64,000 nucleotides of DNA from the NCBI GenBank assembly GCA_015229115.1, contig JADGCH010000003.1:1-64000 (forward strand), given 5' to 3'. Within the stretch, counting starts at the first letter, position 1. Every line of letters begins with the position of its first letter. Below are positions 9,566 through 19,820 of the stretch, one piece after another. The notes beneath the pieces were generated by a model. It was not told where the DNA came from. It saw only the letters and a list, made by a program, of their open reading frames with translations, and did not search any database. Origin of the DNA: Magnetococcales bacterium (GTDB lineage: Bacteria; Pseudomonadota; Magnetococcia; Magnetococcales; JADGCH01). Made by a program: the position numbers and the translations under genes.

Positions 9566-11221
9566 TTACAACAGCTCACCAAACTCGTCAGCTGACATAG
9601 GACGGCCGTAGAGATAGCCCTGGGCCATATCACAGCCCTGCTCGCGCAGAAAATGCTCCTGCCGCTCGGTTTCCACTCCTTCACCAATCACCTTACGGTG
9701 GAGACTACTGGCCAGTGAGACAATGGCTCGTACCAGCAAGCCGGTCTCCTGGTCCGTCAGGGCATCCGGTGTAAAGGAGCGATCAATCTTGACCCCAGTC
9801 ACGGGTAGCCGCTTGAGAACACTGAGAGAGGAATTGCCAGTACCAAAATCGTCAAGCCACAACTGTACGCCGAGATGACGTAGTTGATGCAGCATGGCCA
9901 TGGCCTTGACCGGGTCTTCAGAGATGATATTTTCGGTAATTTCAAACACCAGTGCTGTTGGCGGCAGCTGGGTTTGTTGCAACAGCTCGGACAATTTATT
10001 GTCGGTCGATAATTCACGGCAGCGCGTACAAGAGAGGTTGAGCGAGATAAACAGATTGCTGCGTTTTTTGGCCACACGCCACTGCTGGGTCTGCTGGCAG
10101 GCGGTCATAATGGTCCATTCGGTGATCTGTCCCAACAGGCCGATCTCCTCGGCCAAGGGCAGAAACAGATCGGGCGACATCAGTCCCCGTGTTGGATGGG
10201 CCCAGCGCAGCAGAGCCTCAGCCCCCACCACACAACGGTTGTGCAAATCAACAATGGGTTGGTAGTGAATGACCAGTTCCTGGCGTTCCAGCACCTTATG
10301 TAGATGTTTCTCCAGCTCCATGCGGTCCTGGGCCTCGGCGTGCATATCCGGCGTAAAGAAGCGGTAGGCGTTACGGCCATCGGATTTGGCATGGTACATG
10401 GCACAGTCAGCATTTTTCAACAGGCCATCCATGTCGTCGGCATCATCGGGAAAGATGGTCACCCCGATCGAACCAGAGATGTAAGCTTCCTGTCCCTCCA
10501 GAACGAAAGGACGCGCCAACTGCTTCAGAATCTGGGACGCCACCCGTTCAGCATGAGGACCACGGGCCATGTCAGGCAGAATAACGGTAAATTCATCACC
10601 ACCCAAACGGGCCACGGTGTCCGATTCACGATGGCAGGCCAGCAGGCGCGCTGCCGCCTCACGCAATAACTGGTCACCGGCAGCGTGCCCCAGGGTATCG
10701 TTAACCCATTTGAACCGATCCAGATCAATGAACATCAGGGCAACCCGACTTTTAGTACGCCTGGCACGTATGATTTCGTGCTGCATGCGGTCGAGGAAGA
10801 GGGCCCGGTTGGGCAGCCCGGTCAGGGCATCGTAGTTGGCCTGACGGCGAATATGTTCTTCCAGTCTGCGTCGATAACGCAGATCATGGGCAATCAACAG
10901 CAGGATGGTCTGTTCATGCAGCACACCCTGGCGCACAGTGACCTCGACTGGGATGGATTCACCGCTGCTACTCAGCAAGGTCGCCTCCAGAACCGCCTCT
11001 GCCGTCTGATGACTGGCTGATTCGAGAATACGGTGATAATCCTCGGTCCGAAACAACTGTTCCAGTGAACACGGCAACCCGTCCTGCCCGGTCATAGGCC
11101 CGATCAGTGTTGTGGCAGAGGGATTGCCGTAAATCACTGTCGATCCCTGTACCAGCAACAACGCATCTGGTAACAGGTCAATCAGATCGTGAAAATCAGC
11201 ATCGAACAATATGGCCATCAA
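9566..11221 (-). CDS. PAS-GGDEF-EAL protein
   Basis: Intact LGGDEFTVIL and GAEALLRWAH motifs; DDFGTGNSSLSVLKRLPVTGVKIDRSF. Confidence 0.93.
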   Translation of the reverse strand: MMAILFDADFHDLIDLLPDALLLVQGSTVIYGNPSATTLIGPMTGQDGLPCSLEQLFRTEDYHRILESASHQTAEAVLEATLLSSSGESIPVEVTVRQGVLHEQTILLLIAHDLRYRRRLEEHIRRQANYDALTGLPNRALFLDRMQHEIIRARRTKSRVALMFIDLDRFKWVNDTLGHAAGDQLLREAAARLLACHRESDTVARLGGDEFTVILPDMARGPHAERVASQILKQLARPFVLEGQEAYISGSIGVTIFPDDADDMDGLLKNADCAMYHAKSDGRNAYRFFTPDMHAEAQDRMELEKHLHKVLERQELVIHYQPIVDLHNRCVVGAEALLRWAHPTRGLMSPDLFLPLAEEIGLLGQITEWTIMTACQQTQQWRVAKKRSNLFISLNLSCTRCRELSTDNKLSELLQQTQLPPTALVFEITENIISEDPVKAMAMLHQLRHLGVQLWLDDFGTGNSSLSVLKRLPVTGVKIDRSFTPDALTDQETGLLVRAIVSLASSLHRKVIGEGVETERQEHFLREQGCDMAQGYLYGRPMSADEFGELL

Positions 11222-11230
11222 CCCATTCCC

Positions 11231-12970
11231 TCATTGAATACCCAGTTCTTTCATGCGACGATAAAGCGTGCTTCGGCTACAACCCAGCGCATGGGCCGCT
11301 CTGGTCACCACCCAGCCATGCTGTTGCAAAATCTGGACAATATGCTGGCGCTCGTCCCGGTGACGATGATGAAGGCCAGCCTGATCTTTGTCAACGTTCT
11401 TCTCCTGTTGCCTGCTTACCACGGCTTGTGCCAATTCTACCGGCAGATGGGGAACATCCAGCACAACCCCCTGACACAGGATGAAGGCATGTTCGATGGC
11501 ATGTTCCAGTTCGCGAATGTTGCCAGGCCAATGGTAACGGAGACAAACGGCCATGGCCTGATCGGTCATGGCCTGGATGATCCTGCCCCTCTGGAACCGC
11601 TGATTGAACCGTTCGATAAAGGCTTCAATCAGCAGTGGAATATCTTCCCTGCGCTCACGCAAGGGAGGAATCATGATTTCAACCACCTTAAGCCGATAAT
11701 ACAGGTCTTCCCGAAACAGGCCCTGTTGTACCTGCTGGCGTAGATCGTGGTGGGTAGCGGCCACCACCCGCACATCAACCCTGATGGTTTTAGTATCGCC
11801 AACACGTTGAAATTCTTTCTTCTGCAACACACGCAGCAGGCGCATCTGCATGGCTGACGAAATGTCACCGATTTCATCGAGAAAAATGGTCCCCCCATCC
11901 GCCATCTGGAACAACCCGTTACGGTCGTGGATAGCGCCAGTGAAGGAACCGCGTACATGACCAAACAGTTCGCTTTCGAGCAAGGTATCGGTCAGGGCTG
12001 AGCAGTTGACCGATACCAGTGGCTGACGGCTGCGCCGCCCCTGGTGATGTAGGGCCTCGGCCACCAGCTCCTTGCCGGTACCACTTTCACCGCGAATCAG
12101 CACCGTACTTTCAACATCGGCCAGTGTCTCAATGAGACCGTAAATCTGCTGCATGGCGTGGCTTTTGCCGATCATACCATGAAACTGGCGCCGCTGACGC
12201 AGATCCCGCTCCAGAGTGGCCAGACGGGTATCATCACGAATAACGACCACCGCGCCAGCAAAGGCAGACATTTCATCCAGCAGAGGCGATGCGGCGATCG
12301 AGAGCATGCGTCTGCTCTGACTGGCATCAACGCACTGGATTGAATGGTTCCGGACAGGACGATGGTCGTTGAACAACTGTGCGACAATCTCACGACAGGC
12401 TACCAGACAAGCGGAACCCTGCTCTGGCAGCGGCTGTCCCACCATGGTATCGCGAAGATCGCACAGCAGGCGGGCAGCCTCATTATACTGATGTAGGCAG
12501 CGCTGTGGATCCACGGTCAGGATGGCATCCTGGACGCTGCGAAAGATCGCTTCCAGATGGCGCCGGTAATTTTCTTTCTCATCGCGCAACCGCTGGTGTG
12601 CCAAGGCAGCATGAACCTGTCGCAACAAAATCTCCGGTGTTACCGGCTTGGTCAGGTAGTCAAACGCACCATAGTGCAAAGCTTCCTGGATGGAATCCAT
12701 GTCAGGATAGCTGGTCATCAGCAGTACGTAGCCATCCAGTTTGCGAATCCGTATCTGACGCAGCAGATCGATACCACTCTGTTCACCGAGCCGAATATCG
12801 GTCAGAATCAGGTCGAACCGCACCGGCTGATCAAGCTGATGCAGCGCAGCCGTCATGCTATCCGCTGTGACGACGTTAAAGCCGTCCTCCGCTAGTACAG
12901 CCGAAAAAAGCAGCAGGATACCAGCGTCATCGTCAACGAGCAGGATGCGTTGTTGCGGGGTGGTCTTCAT
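11231..12970 (-). CDS. Sigma54-dependent response regulator (REC-PAS-AAA+-Fis HTH)
   Basis: REC: RILLVDDDAG; AAA+: GESGTGKELVAEALH and ELFGHVRGSFTGA; Fis-type HTH TRAAHALGCSRSTLYRRMKELGI. Likely start is the internal MKTTPQQ at 12970 (ATGA overlap with the upstream gene), not 13033. Confidence 0.92.
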   Translation of the reverse strand: MKTTPQQRILLVDDDAGILLLFSAVLAEDGFNVVTADSMTAALHQLDQPVRFDLILTDIRLGEQSGIDLLRQIRIRKLDGYVLLMTSYPDMDSIQEALHYGAFDYLTKPVTPEILLRQVHAALAHQRLRDEKENYRRHLEAIFRSVQDAILTVDPQRCLHQYNEAARLLCDLRDTMVGQPLPEQGSACLVACREIVAQLFNDHRPVRNHSIQCVDASQSRRMLSIAASPLLDEMSAFAGAVVVIRDDTRLATLERDLRQRRQFHGMIGKSHAMQQIYGLIETLADVESTVLIRGESGTGKELVAEALHHQGRRSRQPLVSVNCSALTDTLLESELFGHVRGSFTGAIHDRNGLFQMADGGTIFLDEIGDISSAMQMRLLRVLQKKEFQRVGDTKTIRVDVRVVAATHHDLRQQVQQGLFREDLYYRLKVVEIMIPPLRERREDIPLLIEAFIERFNQRFQRGRIIQAMTDQAMAVCLRYHWPGNIRELEHAIEHAFILCQGVVLDVPHLPVELAQAVVSRQQEKNVDKDQAGLHHRHRDERQHIVQILQQHGWVVTRAAHALGCSRSTLYRRMKELGIQ

Positions 12971-14103
12971 ATCGCAGCAAGCAGATGATGGGCCCGTTGC
13001 AACTGCTCCGGAATCACGAGCTGGGCCGGACAACGGGGCAAACAGTCACCACAGCGGTCACAACGATCACCCGGAGCTCCAGGTACCCAGCGATCCCCCG
13101 GACGCATCTGGCCATAACGGTCGTGCGCATAGCTGGATAGGCCAAAACAATCGGCCAGACAGGCCAACCGCAACAATTCCGGAATATCGATCTGTTGTGG
13201 ACAGGGCAAACAGCGCGTACAGCTGAGACAGCCATACCAGGGCGATTGACGGCCGGTCTGATCCAGACGATCAGCCACGTCCTGCTCCACCTCATCCCAC
13301 TCCTTATCGAGCGAGGCCAGATGGATGGCTAGCTGATCCGGTTCGCTCAGACCGATGCTGAGCGTATGCACCTGGGACTGGCGCAATAACCAGCGCTCGT
13401 TGTAGTGGACCGGATGAAGAGGAGCGGTCAACTGCTGCAACCGATGCGATGGCTGATACAGATGGCCACCCTTATCGTTGGGAGAGATAATCAAAACTCC
13501 CATGCCAGCCTGATGCGCCATGGCCACTGCAGGTCGGTTGCCGGGCCGAAAGGCATAGTAGTGCAGGTTGACGAAATCGAATACACCAGTGGCGATCAGT
13601 GGCTCAATCTGTTCAAACGTCGCATGGGTTGAGAAGCCTATATGTCCGATCAATCTCTCGGCCTGAGCCTGCTGCAAACCGGCCAAGGCACGATCCGGCC
13701 CAAAAACAGCCGATCGATCATCGTGGGTATTCAGGCCATGCAGGGCAAAAAAATCGATAAAATCGACCCCAAGACGTTGCAACGATTCATCAATGGCAAG
13801 GCGCATCTGGCGCGCCGACGGCAAGGGAGCGGCCTTGGTCATCAACAGGTAGGAAGAACGGGGCCGACCGATACGGGCCAGGGCGCGACCAATCAGCCGC
13901 TCACTCTTGCCGTAACCGCGCGCCGTCTCAATGAGGTTGATACCAGACTGCAACGCCACCCGTAAGATAGCCTCACTGTTGTGGCAGCTATCCTCAGGCA
14001 AGTCATCGTGCGGGGCATCCCAGCCATGCAGAAAACGCATGGTCCCCAAAGTCAATACCGAGATCTGACGACCAGTGCGATGACCAAACAGGCGGTATTG
14101 CAT
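12967..14103 (-). CDS. Aldo/keto reductase with C-terminal ferredoxin-type Cys motifs
   Basis: AKR fold motifs NLIETARGYGKSERLIG; C-terminal CLSCTRCLPCP and CDRCGDCLPRCP. Confidence 0.88.
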   Translation of the reverse strand: MQYRLFGHRTGRQISVLTLGTMRFLHGWDAPHDDLPEDSCHNSEAILRVALQSGINLIETARGYGKSERLIGRALARIGRPRSSYLLMTKAAPLPSARQMRLAIDESLQRLGVDFIDFFALHGLNTHDDRSAVFGPDRALAGLQQAQAERLIGHIGFSTHATFEQIEPLIATGVFDFVNLHYYAFRPGNRPAVAMAHQAGMGVLIISPNDKGGHLYQPSHRLQQLTAPLHPVHYNERWLLRQSQVHTLSIGLSEPDQLAIHLASLDKEWDEVEQDVADRLDQTGRQSPWYGCLSCTRCLPCPQQIDIPELLRLACLADCFGLSSYAHDRYGQMRPGDRWVPGAPGDRCDRCGDCLPRCPAQLVIPEQLQRAHHLLAAI

Positions 14104-14134
14104 GGTGACTGATGCTGATTATGGATGGCGTTGA

Positions 14135-15709
14135 TTATGGGCGCTGATTATGGATGGCTTCCAGATGAGGCAGCAGATCCCTGGCCAGGATGCCAATAGG
14201 ACCACCACGACTGCTGGCCAAGGCATCAGCCGAAGCACCATGGAGCCAGACGCCGTAACGGCAAGCCTGCTCAGCAGCCATGCCCTGCGTCATCAAGCCG
14301 GCAATAATGCCTGTCAGCAGGTCACCACTACCTCCAACAGCCAAGCTGGGATTGCCGGTGGTGTTGATCCACGCCTGTCCTGCTGGTGTGGCGATAATGG
14401 TTCCAGCCCCTTTCAGCACCACCCACACTTTCCATTCCTGGGCAGTACGCATGGCAATCTCCAGCCGGTCCGACTGGATTTTATCGACCGATAGCCCGAC
14501 CAGCCGCGACATTTCCCCCGGGTGGGGTGTAATCACCAGCGGCGCCTTGCGCTCCCCAGCCAAACGGGCAATGGAAGAGACACCATTGCGCACCAGCAGA
14601 TTGAGAGCATCCGCATCCAGCACCGCCGGAATATCATCCATGCGGGTTAACAATTCCTGCAGCACCACCGACCAACGGCGATTATTGCCCAGCCCGGGAC
14701 CAATCGCCATGGCACGCGGGTGAAAACCGCTGGACAGGATGGTATCGAGGGTGTTGATACCTGGAGACTCATCGCTGTCATAATCGGGCAGTGCCAGAGT
14801 CATCGCCTCGGGTACCTGCACAGCAATCTGTGGCAGAACGGCGCTCGGCGTCGCCACGGTCACCAATCCGGGACCAACACGCAACGCGCCCATGGCGGTC
14901 AGGACGGCAGCACCCGACTTACCCATGCTCCCGGCCAGGATCAGCAAATGGCCAAAGTGGCCCTTGTGCGAGTTGACTGGACGCTGCGGCAACACCAGAT
15001 CATCAGGACGGTTGATAGCTACCCGATGCTCCGGGATGTTGATCAATCGATCTGGAATACCGATGGGCGCCAGAATCACCTCACCACAGTGAGCCGCACC
15101 GGGATGAAGACGATGGCCAATTTTTTCGGCGGCGATAGCGACACTCCAATGAGCCTGTATGGCACAACCCAGAACGCGTCCACTGTCAGCATCAATGCCA
15201 GATGGCAGGTCAATCGCCATCACCGGTACATGGGCAGCGTTGACCATGGTGATCGCATGAGCAGGCAGGTTGTTGATCGGGCGACTGAGACCGGTGCCAA
15301 ACAAGGCATCCACCACCAGGGAAGCATGGGCCAACCAAGTAGGAAACGGTTCCATATCGCCGTTGTTCTGCATCTCAACCAGTTCACCACCGAGAGCCAG
15401 AAAAACTTGGCCGTGAATACGGGCATCACCACTGACCTGATCCATACGACCAAACAGCAACACCTTGACTCGAATGCCATCGGTCAGCAAACGACGAGCC
15501 ACGACAAAACCGTCGCCACCGTTGTTACCCATTCCTGCCAGGATCAGTACCGGACGCAGTTGCTGCAACGATGGCATCCGGCTGTAGATGGCCGCAACCA
15601 CTGCTGCACCAGCATTTTCCATCAGGACAACGCCCGGTAGACCCAGCTCCTCTATGGTGCGACGATCAGCGGCCTGCATCTGGGCTGCAGTCAATAAGCG
15701 ACTCATCAT
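14135..15709 (-). CDS. nnr: Bifunctional NAD(P)H-hydrate repair enzyme (epimerase/dehydratase)
   Basis: N-terminal MENAGAAVV...GNNGGDGFVVAR; C-terminal ADP-hydrate dehydratase motifs VITPHPGEMSRL, NTTGNPSLAVGGSGDLLTGIIAGLMTQG. Confidence 0.93.
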   Translation of the reverse strand: MMSRLLTAAQMQAADRRTIEELGLPGVVLMENAGAAVVAAIYSRMPSLQQLRPVLILAGMGNNGGDGFVVARRLLTDGIRVKVLLFGRMDQVSGDARIHGQVFLALGGELVEMQNNGDMEPFPTWLAHASLVVDALFGTGLSRPINNLPAHAITMVNAAHVPVMAIDLPSGIDADSGRVLGCAIQAHWSVAIAAEKIGHRLHPGAAHCGEVILAPIGIPDRLINIPEHRVAINRPDDLVLPQRPVNSHKGHFGHLLILAGSMGKSGAAVLTAMGALRVGPGLVTVATPSAVLPQIAVQVPEAMTLALPDYDSDESPGINTLDTILSSGFHPRAMAIGPGLGNNRRWSVVLQELLTRMDDIPAVLDADALNLLVRNGVSSIARLAGERKAPLVITPHPGEMSRLVGLSVDKIQSDRLEIAMRTAQEWKVWVVLKGAGTIIATPAGQAWINTTGNPSLAVGGSGDLLTGIIAGLMTQGMAAEQACRYGVWLHGASADALASSRGGPIGILARDLLPHLEAIHNQRP

Positions 15710-15715
15710 ACAGCG

Positions 15716-16660
15716 TTACTCCTCATAAGGAATGGTCGTCAAATGATGTTCTGCCTGCTCGATATCCAGGGCAATCTGGCGCCGCAGGGACTGTACATCG
15801 GGAAAGACCTTCTCATCGCGTAACCGATGGTAAAGGCGGACGCGCACCTTGCGGTGATAGAGTGCAACAGCCGACTGCCTCAACAGATGCACCTCCAGTC
15901 GCAACGGGTGCCAACCAAAAGTCGGGTTGTTGCCCAGATTGGCAATAGCCGGCTGCCACGCAAGTTCCCTTGACGCCATGGCTGCTACGTAGACACCCTT
16001 GGGTGGATGGGTCACACCGGTCATGGGAAGATTGGCGGTCGGATAACCCATCGACCGGCCGCGCTGGTCTCCCTGGTGCACCCTTCCTTCAATCTCGAAT
16101 GGCCAGCCCAGCAACCGACTGGCTGCAGTCAGCTGCCCCTGTTGCACCAGTTGCCGGATACGGGTCGAGGAAACGATGGTACCATCAGTCAGAACATCCG
16201 CAGGCTGCACCACGGTAAAACCGCGCCGCGCACCCATAGTGGTCAAGGTATCGACATGGCCAGCCCCACCGGCACCGAAACGGAAATTGCCACCTACCAC
16301 AACGGCACGCACCGCCAGCGCCTCAACCAGCACCATCTCGACAAACTGCTCAGGGGTCAGCGCTGCCAGTCGTGGTGTGAAGCGCAACAACAGCACGCCA
16401 TCCAGCTGCTGCTGTGTCATACAGCGCAATTTGCCAGACAGTGTCGTCAATCGGTCTGGAACCCTGCCGGACTGCAGCAAAGCCCGGGGATGGGGCTCGA
16501 AGGTGATGGCAATAGCCGGCACGCCATGCTCCTGGGCCAGATACGTCGTGGTCGACAGCAACGACTGGTGACCGCGGTGAACCCCGTCAAAATTACCTAT
16601 GGTGACGACACATCCGCGCCAACCATCAGGGATATGATGCAATCCACGTGCAAGTTTCAT
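15716..16660 (-). CDS. ribF: Bifunctional riboflavin kinase/FAD synthetase
   Basis: VVTIGNFDGVHRGHQSLL; SSTRIRQLVQQG; GYPTANL. Confidence 0.95.
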   Translation of the reverse strand: MKLARGLHHIPDGWRGCVVTIGNFDGVHRGHQSLLSTTTYLAQEHGVPAIAITFEPHPRALLQSGRVPDRLTTLSGKLRCMTQQQLDGVLLLRFTPRLAALTPEQFVEMVLVEALAVRAVVVGGNFRFGAGGAGHVDTLTTMGARRGFTVVQPADVLTDGTIVSSTRIRQLVQQGQLTAASRLLGWPFEIEGRVHQGDQRGRSMGYPTANLPMTGVTHPPKGVYVAAMASRELAWQPAIANLGNNPTFGWHPLRLEVHLLRQSAVALYHRKVRVRLYHRLRDEKVFPDVQSLRRQIALDIEQAEHHLTTIPYEE

Positions 16661-17649
16661 CGGCGCATTTTGCGGGCCATGCGTTTCCCTGCCTGGATGC
16701 TTTCCAGAACAGCCAGCGCCAGAGTCAACACCTTGTGACCCACTCTACCGTCCACTTCGACGGGGAGATGATGGCGCACGGCATGACAGAAGGAACGGAT
16801 CTGCTGTTCCAGGGCATCCTGGTCGTTCACCGGCATGAGGCGTCGGGTCACATCAGAGATCGATCCCTGTGCCGTGGCAGGCGTTTTGGTGGCCAGTTCA
16901 ATCGTTTTGGCGATGAAATCGATGGTAATAGAGCCCTGCTTCTGAAACAGACTCAGGGTTCGCTGCGCTTCATGGGCCACCCGTGAAACATTGAGGTCGG
17001 CCACACAGCCATTGGCAAAAAAGAGACGGGCGGTAGCGATATCGTTGCGGGAGTGATCCAGCATAGACCGACCAAAGGCCTCAATGGATACGACCTCAGC
17101 CCCGGCAAACAGCAGGGCCAGATCGATATCGTGCACCATCAGGTCCAGCACCACATCGACATCAAGACTACGGTCCTTGAAGGGGGCCATGCGATGAGAC
17201 TGGATATAACGGGGACGACGCAGGTAGTCACCCTGACGCACCGCCTCGACACAGGGATGAAACCGCTTGATATGGCCCACCTGCAGCAGACAGTCACGGC
17301 GCTGGGCCAGTTGCACCAGCTTGGCCGATTCTCGTTGGGTCACCGTCATCGGCTTTTCCAGCAGCACATGAATGCCTGCCGACAGACAAGCCTTCGCAAC
17401 GGCAAAATGATGTCGGGTCGGCACAGCAATTGAGACCAGATCAACACGATGATCCAGCAAGGGGCGGAAGTCGTCGGTCCAGGGTATCTGCAGCTCTTCC
17501 CCTACCTGACGCGCCCGCGCGGCATCGGTATCGACCACGGTGACCAGTTCCACGCCAGCGATACGCTTGAATTTCTGGGCATGAAACCGTCCGAGGTGAC
17601 CGACACCAATCACGGCGGCACGCAGCGGCTGTTCTGATTGGGTTAACAT
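16657..17649 (-). CDS. Gfo/Idh/MocA-family oxidoreductase
   Basis: N-terminal Rossmann [40 protein letters not shown]. Confidence 0.9.
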   Translation of the reverse strand: MLTQSEQPLRAAVIGVGHLGRFHAQKFKRIAGVELVTVVDTDAARARQVGEELQIPWTDDFRPLLDHRVDLVSIAVPTRHHFAVAKACLSAGIHVLLEKPMTVTQRESAKLVQLAQRRDCLLQVGHIKRFHPCVEAVRQGDYLRRPRYIQSHRMAPFKDRSLDVDVVLDLMVHDIDLALLFAGAEVVSIEAFGRSMLDHSRNDIATARLFFANGCVADLNVSRVAHEAQRTLSLFQKQGSITIDFIAKTIELATKTPATAQGSISDVTRRLMPVNDQDALEQQIRSFCHAVRHHLPVEVDGRVGHKVLTLALAVLESIQAGKRMARKMRR

Positions 17650-19586
17650 ATTTTACCTGTCAGTTTGAAGAAGGAGATAATGGATTGTAATTTATCGGAC
17701 TGCGCTGACAACTCCTCAGCAACAGCAGCCAGCTCCTCCGACATACCCGCTCCCTGCTGGACCGTTTGATCAACCTGCTGAATCGCCTGATTGATCTGGT
17801 TGATGCCCTGACTCTGTTCCAGACTCAGGGAGGCGATCTCCTGCACCAGTTCAGCGGTCTTCTGGATATCAGGAATCAGCTTGTCGATGATACTACCTGC
17901 CTTTTCGGCCGTTTCAACACTGGAGGCCGAGATCTGTCCAATCTGTCCGGCAGCAATCTGGCTGCGTTCCGCCAATTTGCGCACCTCAGCCGCCACAACG
18001 GCAAAGCCCTTGCCATGTTCACCAGCACGGGCCGCCTCAATGGCGGCATTGAGGGCTAGCAGGTTGGTCTGACGCGAAATTTCCTCAATAATGGAGATTT
18101 TATCCGCGATAGCCCGCATCGCCGTCACCGCCTGAGACACGACCTCACCACCCGACACGGCATCGCGCGCTGTCTGGGTGGCAATCTGCTGAGTCTGCTG
18201 GGCATTGTCCGAATTCTGCCGGATGCGATCGTTCATCTCTTCGATGGCAGCGGAGGTCTGCTCAATCGAAGCCGCCTGCGCCGCAGCCGATTGCGACATG
18301 ACGCTGGCCTTTTCAGACAGCTCCTCCCCACTGGTGGTAATCACACCGACCGCCTTGTTGGTTTCGATGGTGACCGAGCAGAGCTTCTGGGCCATGCTGT
18401 TGAGAGACTGGGCCAGTATCCCGGCTTCATCACGCTGTTGGATGTTCAGGGTACCACTCAGATAGCCTTGGGCCACCTGCTGGGCAAATTCGATGCTTCT
18501 GGAGATGGGCCGCACGATGGAACGGGTAATAACCGTCGACAGCAGCAGACCAATCACAGCGGCCAGCAGCGACACAACGATGATGACCGATCGCGTTTGC
18601 TCGGCATTATGGAGCATGACCGATTCCGACATGATATTATCGTTGGTCAACTTGACCAGTTCGTGCAGATGGGACTGTACCGCAGCCAGCTTCGGTTGTG
18701 TTTCGGTAGAGAAGATCTTCTTGGCCTCCGCCTTACCTTTCAGGTTTTCCTGGGACCGGGTCTGCATACGGGCCAGCACCTCGCGTGTCTCGGTCAGTGC
18801 CTTCTGAATGGTACTGGCGTAAAGATCGCGCGCCTTGTTGAGATCACCAGCTACCAAAGCAGCCTTGACCACCGAGCCTCCACCATGCAGTCGCTCGTGC
18901 GGTGCTTTAATCTCTTGCAGCAACTTGGCCAGTTCAGGATCGGAACGGGCCATCTTGTCGCCATCCGCCCCGTACAGGAACAGTCCCAAGCCGCATTTGG
19001 TATGATCCAGTTGAACAGCAAGATCTTTATGCCCCATCATGATAGCCTGCTGAACCTTGTCGGACCACGCCAAGTGATCCACCTCGCGCTTGATCAGGAA
19101 GGAGGGCAGCTGATCGTCGGCTGGATGGTAGCTGGCCTTGATGTGGCCAGCGGAGGCATGCAACAAACGGTGCGGTTCCTCCATCTGCTCCAGCACGGAT
19201 TTCAAGGCTGGCAACTGGGTTTCAGCCTGCCGTCTACCCTCCCCATAAAACCACTTGCCGAAGGCACACTGGGTATGATCCAACTGGACGGTCAGTTCGT
19301 TATGCTCGGTATCGTTGTTGAGAAAGGCTGATACCTTATTGGCCCAGTTGAGGTGATCCACCTCCCGTTGCAGCAATTCGCCACGTAAACGGTTGCCACC
19401 TACCACCTGCAAACCATCGTCGACCATACTGGAGATACCGACAACGCTCCAGATGCTGACAACGGCTAACACCAGCACCATACTGCCAATGCCGACCAGG
19501 ATTTTCTTGCCAAGGCCCAGATTGCTCCAGCTCATTGATGATTCTCCCTTGTAAAAATCGTCCACCTCTGAATCATGATCAACCAT
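17643..19586 (-). CDS. Methyl-accepting chemotaxis protein with two tandem N-terminal CZB-like domains
   Basis: Signalling hairpin [41 protein letters not shown]; repeated modules HLNWANKV...CAFGKWFYG...PHRLLH and HLAWSDKV...CGLGLFLYG...PHERLH. Confidence 0.93.
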   Translation of the reverse strand: MVDHDSEVDDFYKGESSMSWSNLGLGKKILVGIGSMVLVLAVVSIWSVVGISSMVDDGLQVVGGNRLRGELLQREVDHLNWANKVSAFLNNDTEHNELTVQLDHTQCAFGKWFYGEGRRQAETQLPALKSVLEQMEEPHRLLHASAGHIKASYHPADDQLPSFLIKREVDHLAWSDKVQQAIMMGHKDLAVQLDHTKCGLGLFLYGADGDKMARSDPELAKLLQEIKAPHERLHGGGSVVKAALVAGDLNKARDLYASTIQKALTETREVLARMQTRSQENLKGKAEAKKIFSTETQPKLAAVQSHLHELVKLTNDNIMSESVMLHNAEQTRSVIIVVSLLAAVIGLLLSTVITRSIVRPISRSIEFAQQVAQGYLSGTLNIQQRDEAGILAQSLNSMAQKLCSVTIETNKAVGVITTSGEELSEKASVMSQSAAAQAASIEQTSAAIEEMNDRIRQNSDNAQQTQQIATQTARDAVSGGEVVSQAVTAMRAIADKISIIEEISRQTNLLALNAAIEAARAGEHGKGFAVVAAEVRKLAERSQIAAGQIGQISASSVETAEKAGSIIDKLIPDIQKTAELVQEIASLSLEQSQGINQINQAIQQVDQTVQQGAGMSEELAAVAEELSAQSDKLQSIISFFKLTGKIC

Positions 19587-19820
19587 TATAACAGTATCCC
19601 ATCATCGGTGATAGTCCCCATGATACAGCGACAGCTATACCCGCTATTGTTCCCACGGTAACAATCTGCCCTCAACCCTTTCTGGTCTGGTAGCATTTTG
19701 TTACAACCCTACCCAAATCAGTTGATTGATATTACTATTAATATAAGGTATTTTGAGTTTGGCATGAATCGCGCTGAGTCGAGTCACATGGTCCAGTAAA
19801 ACATAAGGAAAAAATCAGCC

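Noticed and set aside
12970-13033. Extended N-terminus MSGPARDSGAVATGPSSACCD of the sigma54 regulator
   Set aside because: Runs antisense to nothing but overlaps the 3' end of the upstream aldo/keto reductase gene; the internal ATG at 12970 with ATGA coupling and a REC start is far more plausible.
19760-19774. Possible sigma54 promoter TGGCATGAATCGCGC upstream of the GAF-GGDEF gene
   Set aside because: GG and GC spacing fits, but the -12 element is GCGC rather than TTGC; too weak without expression data.
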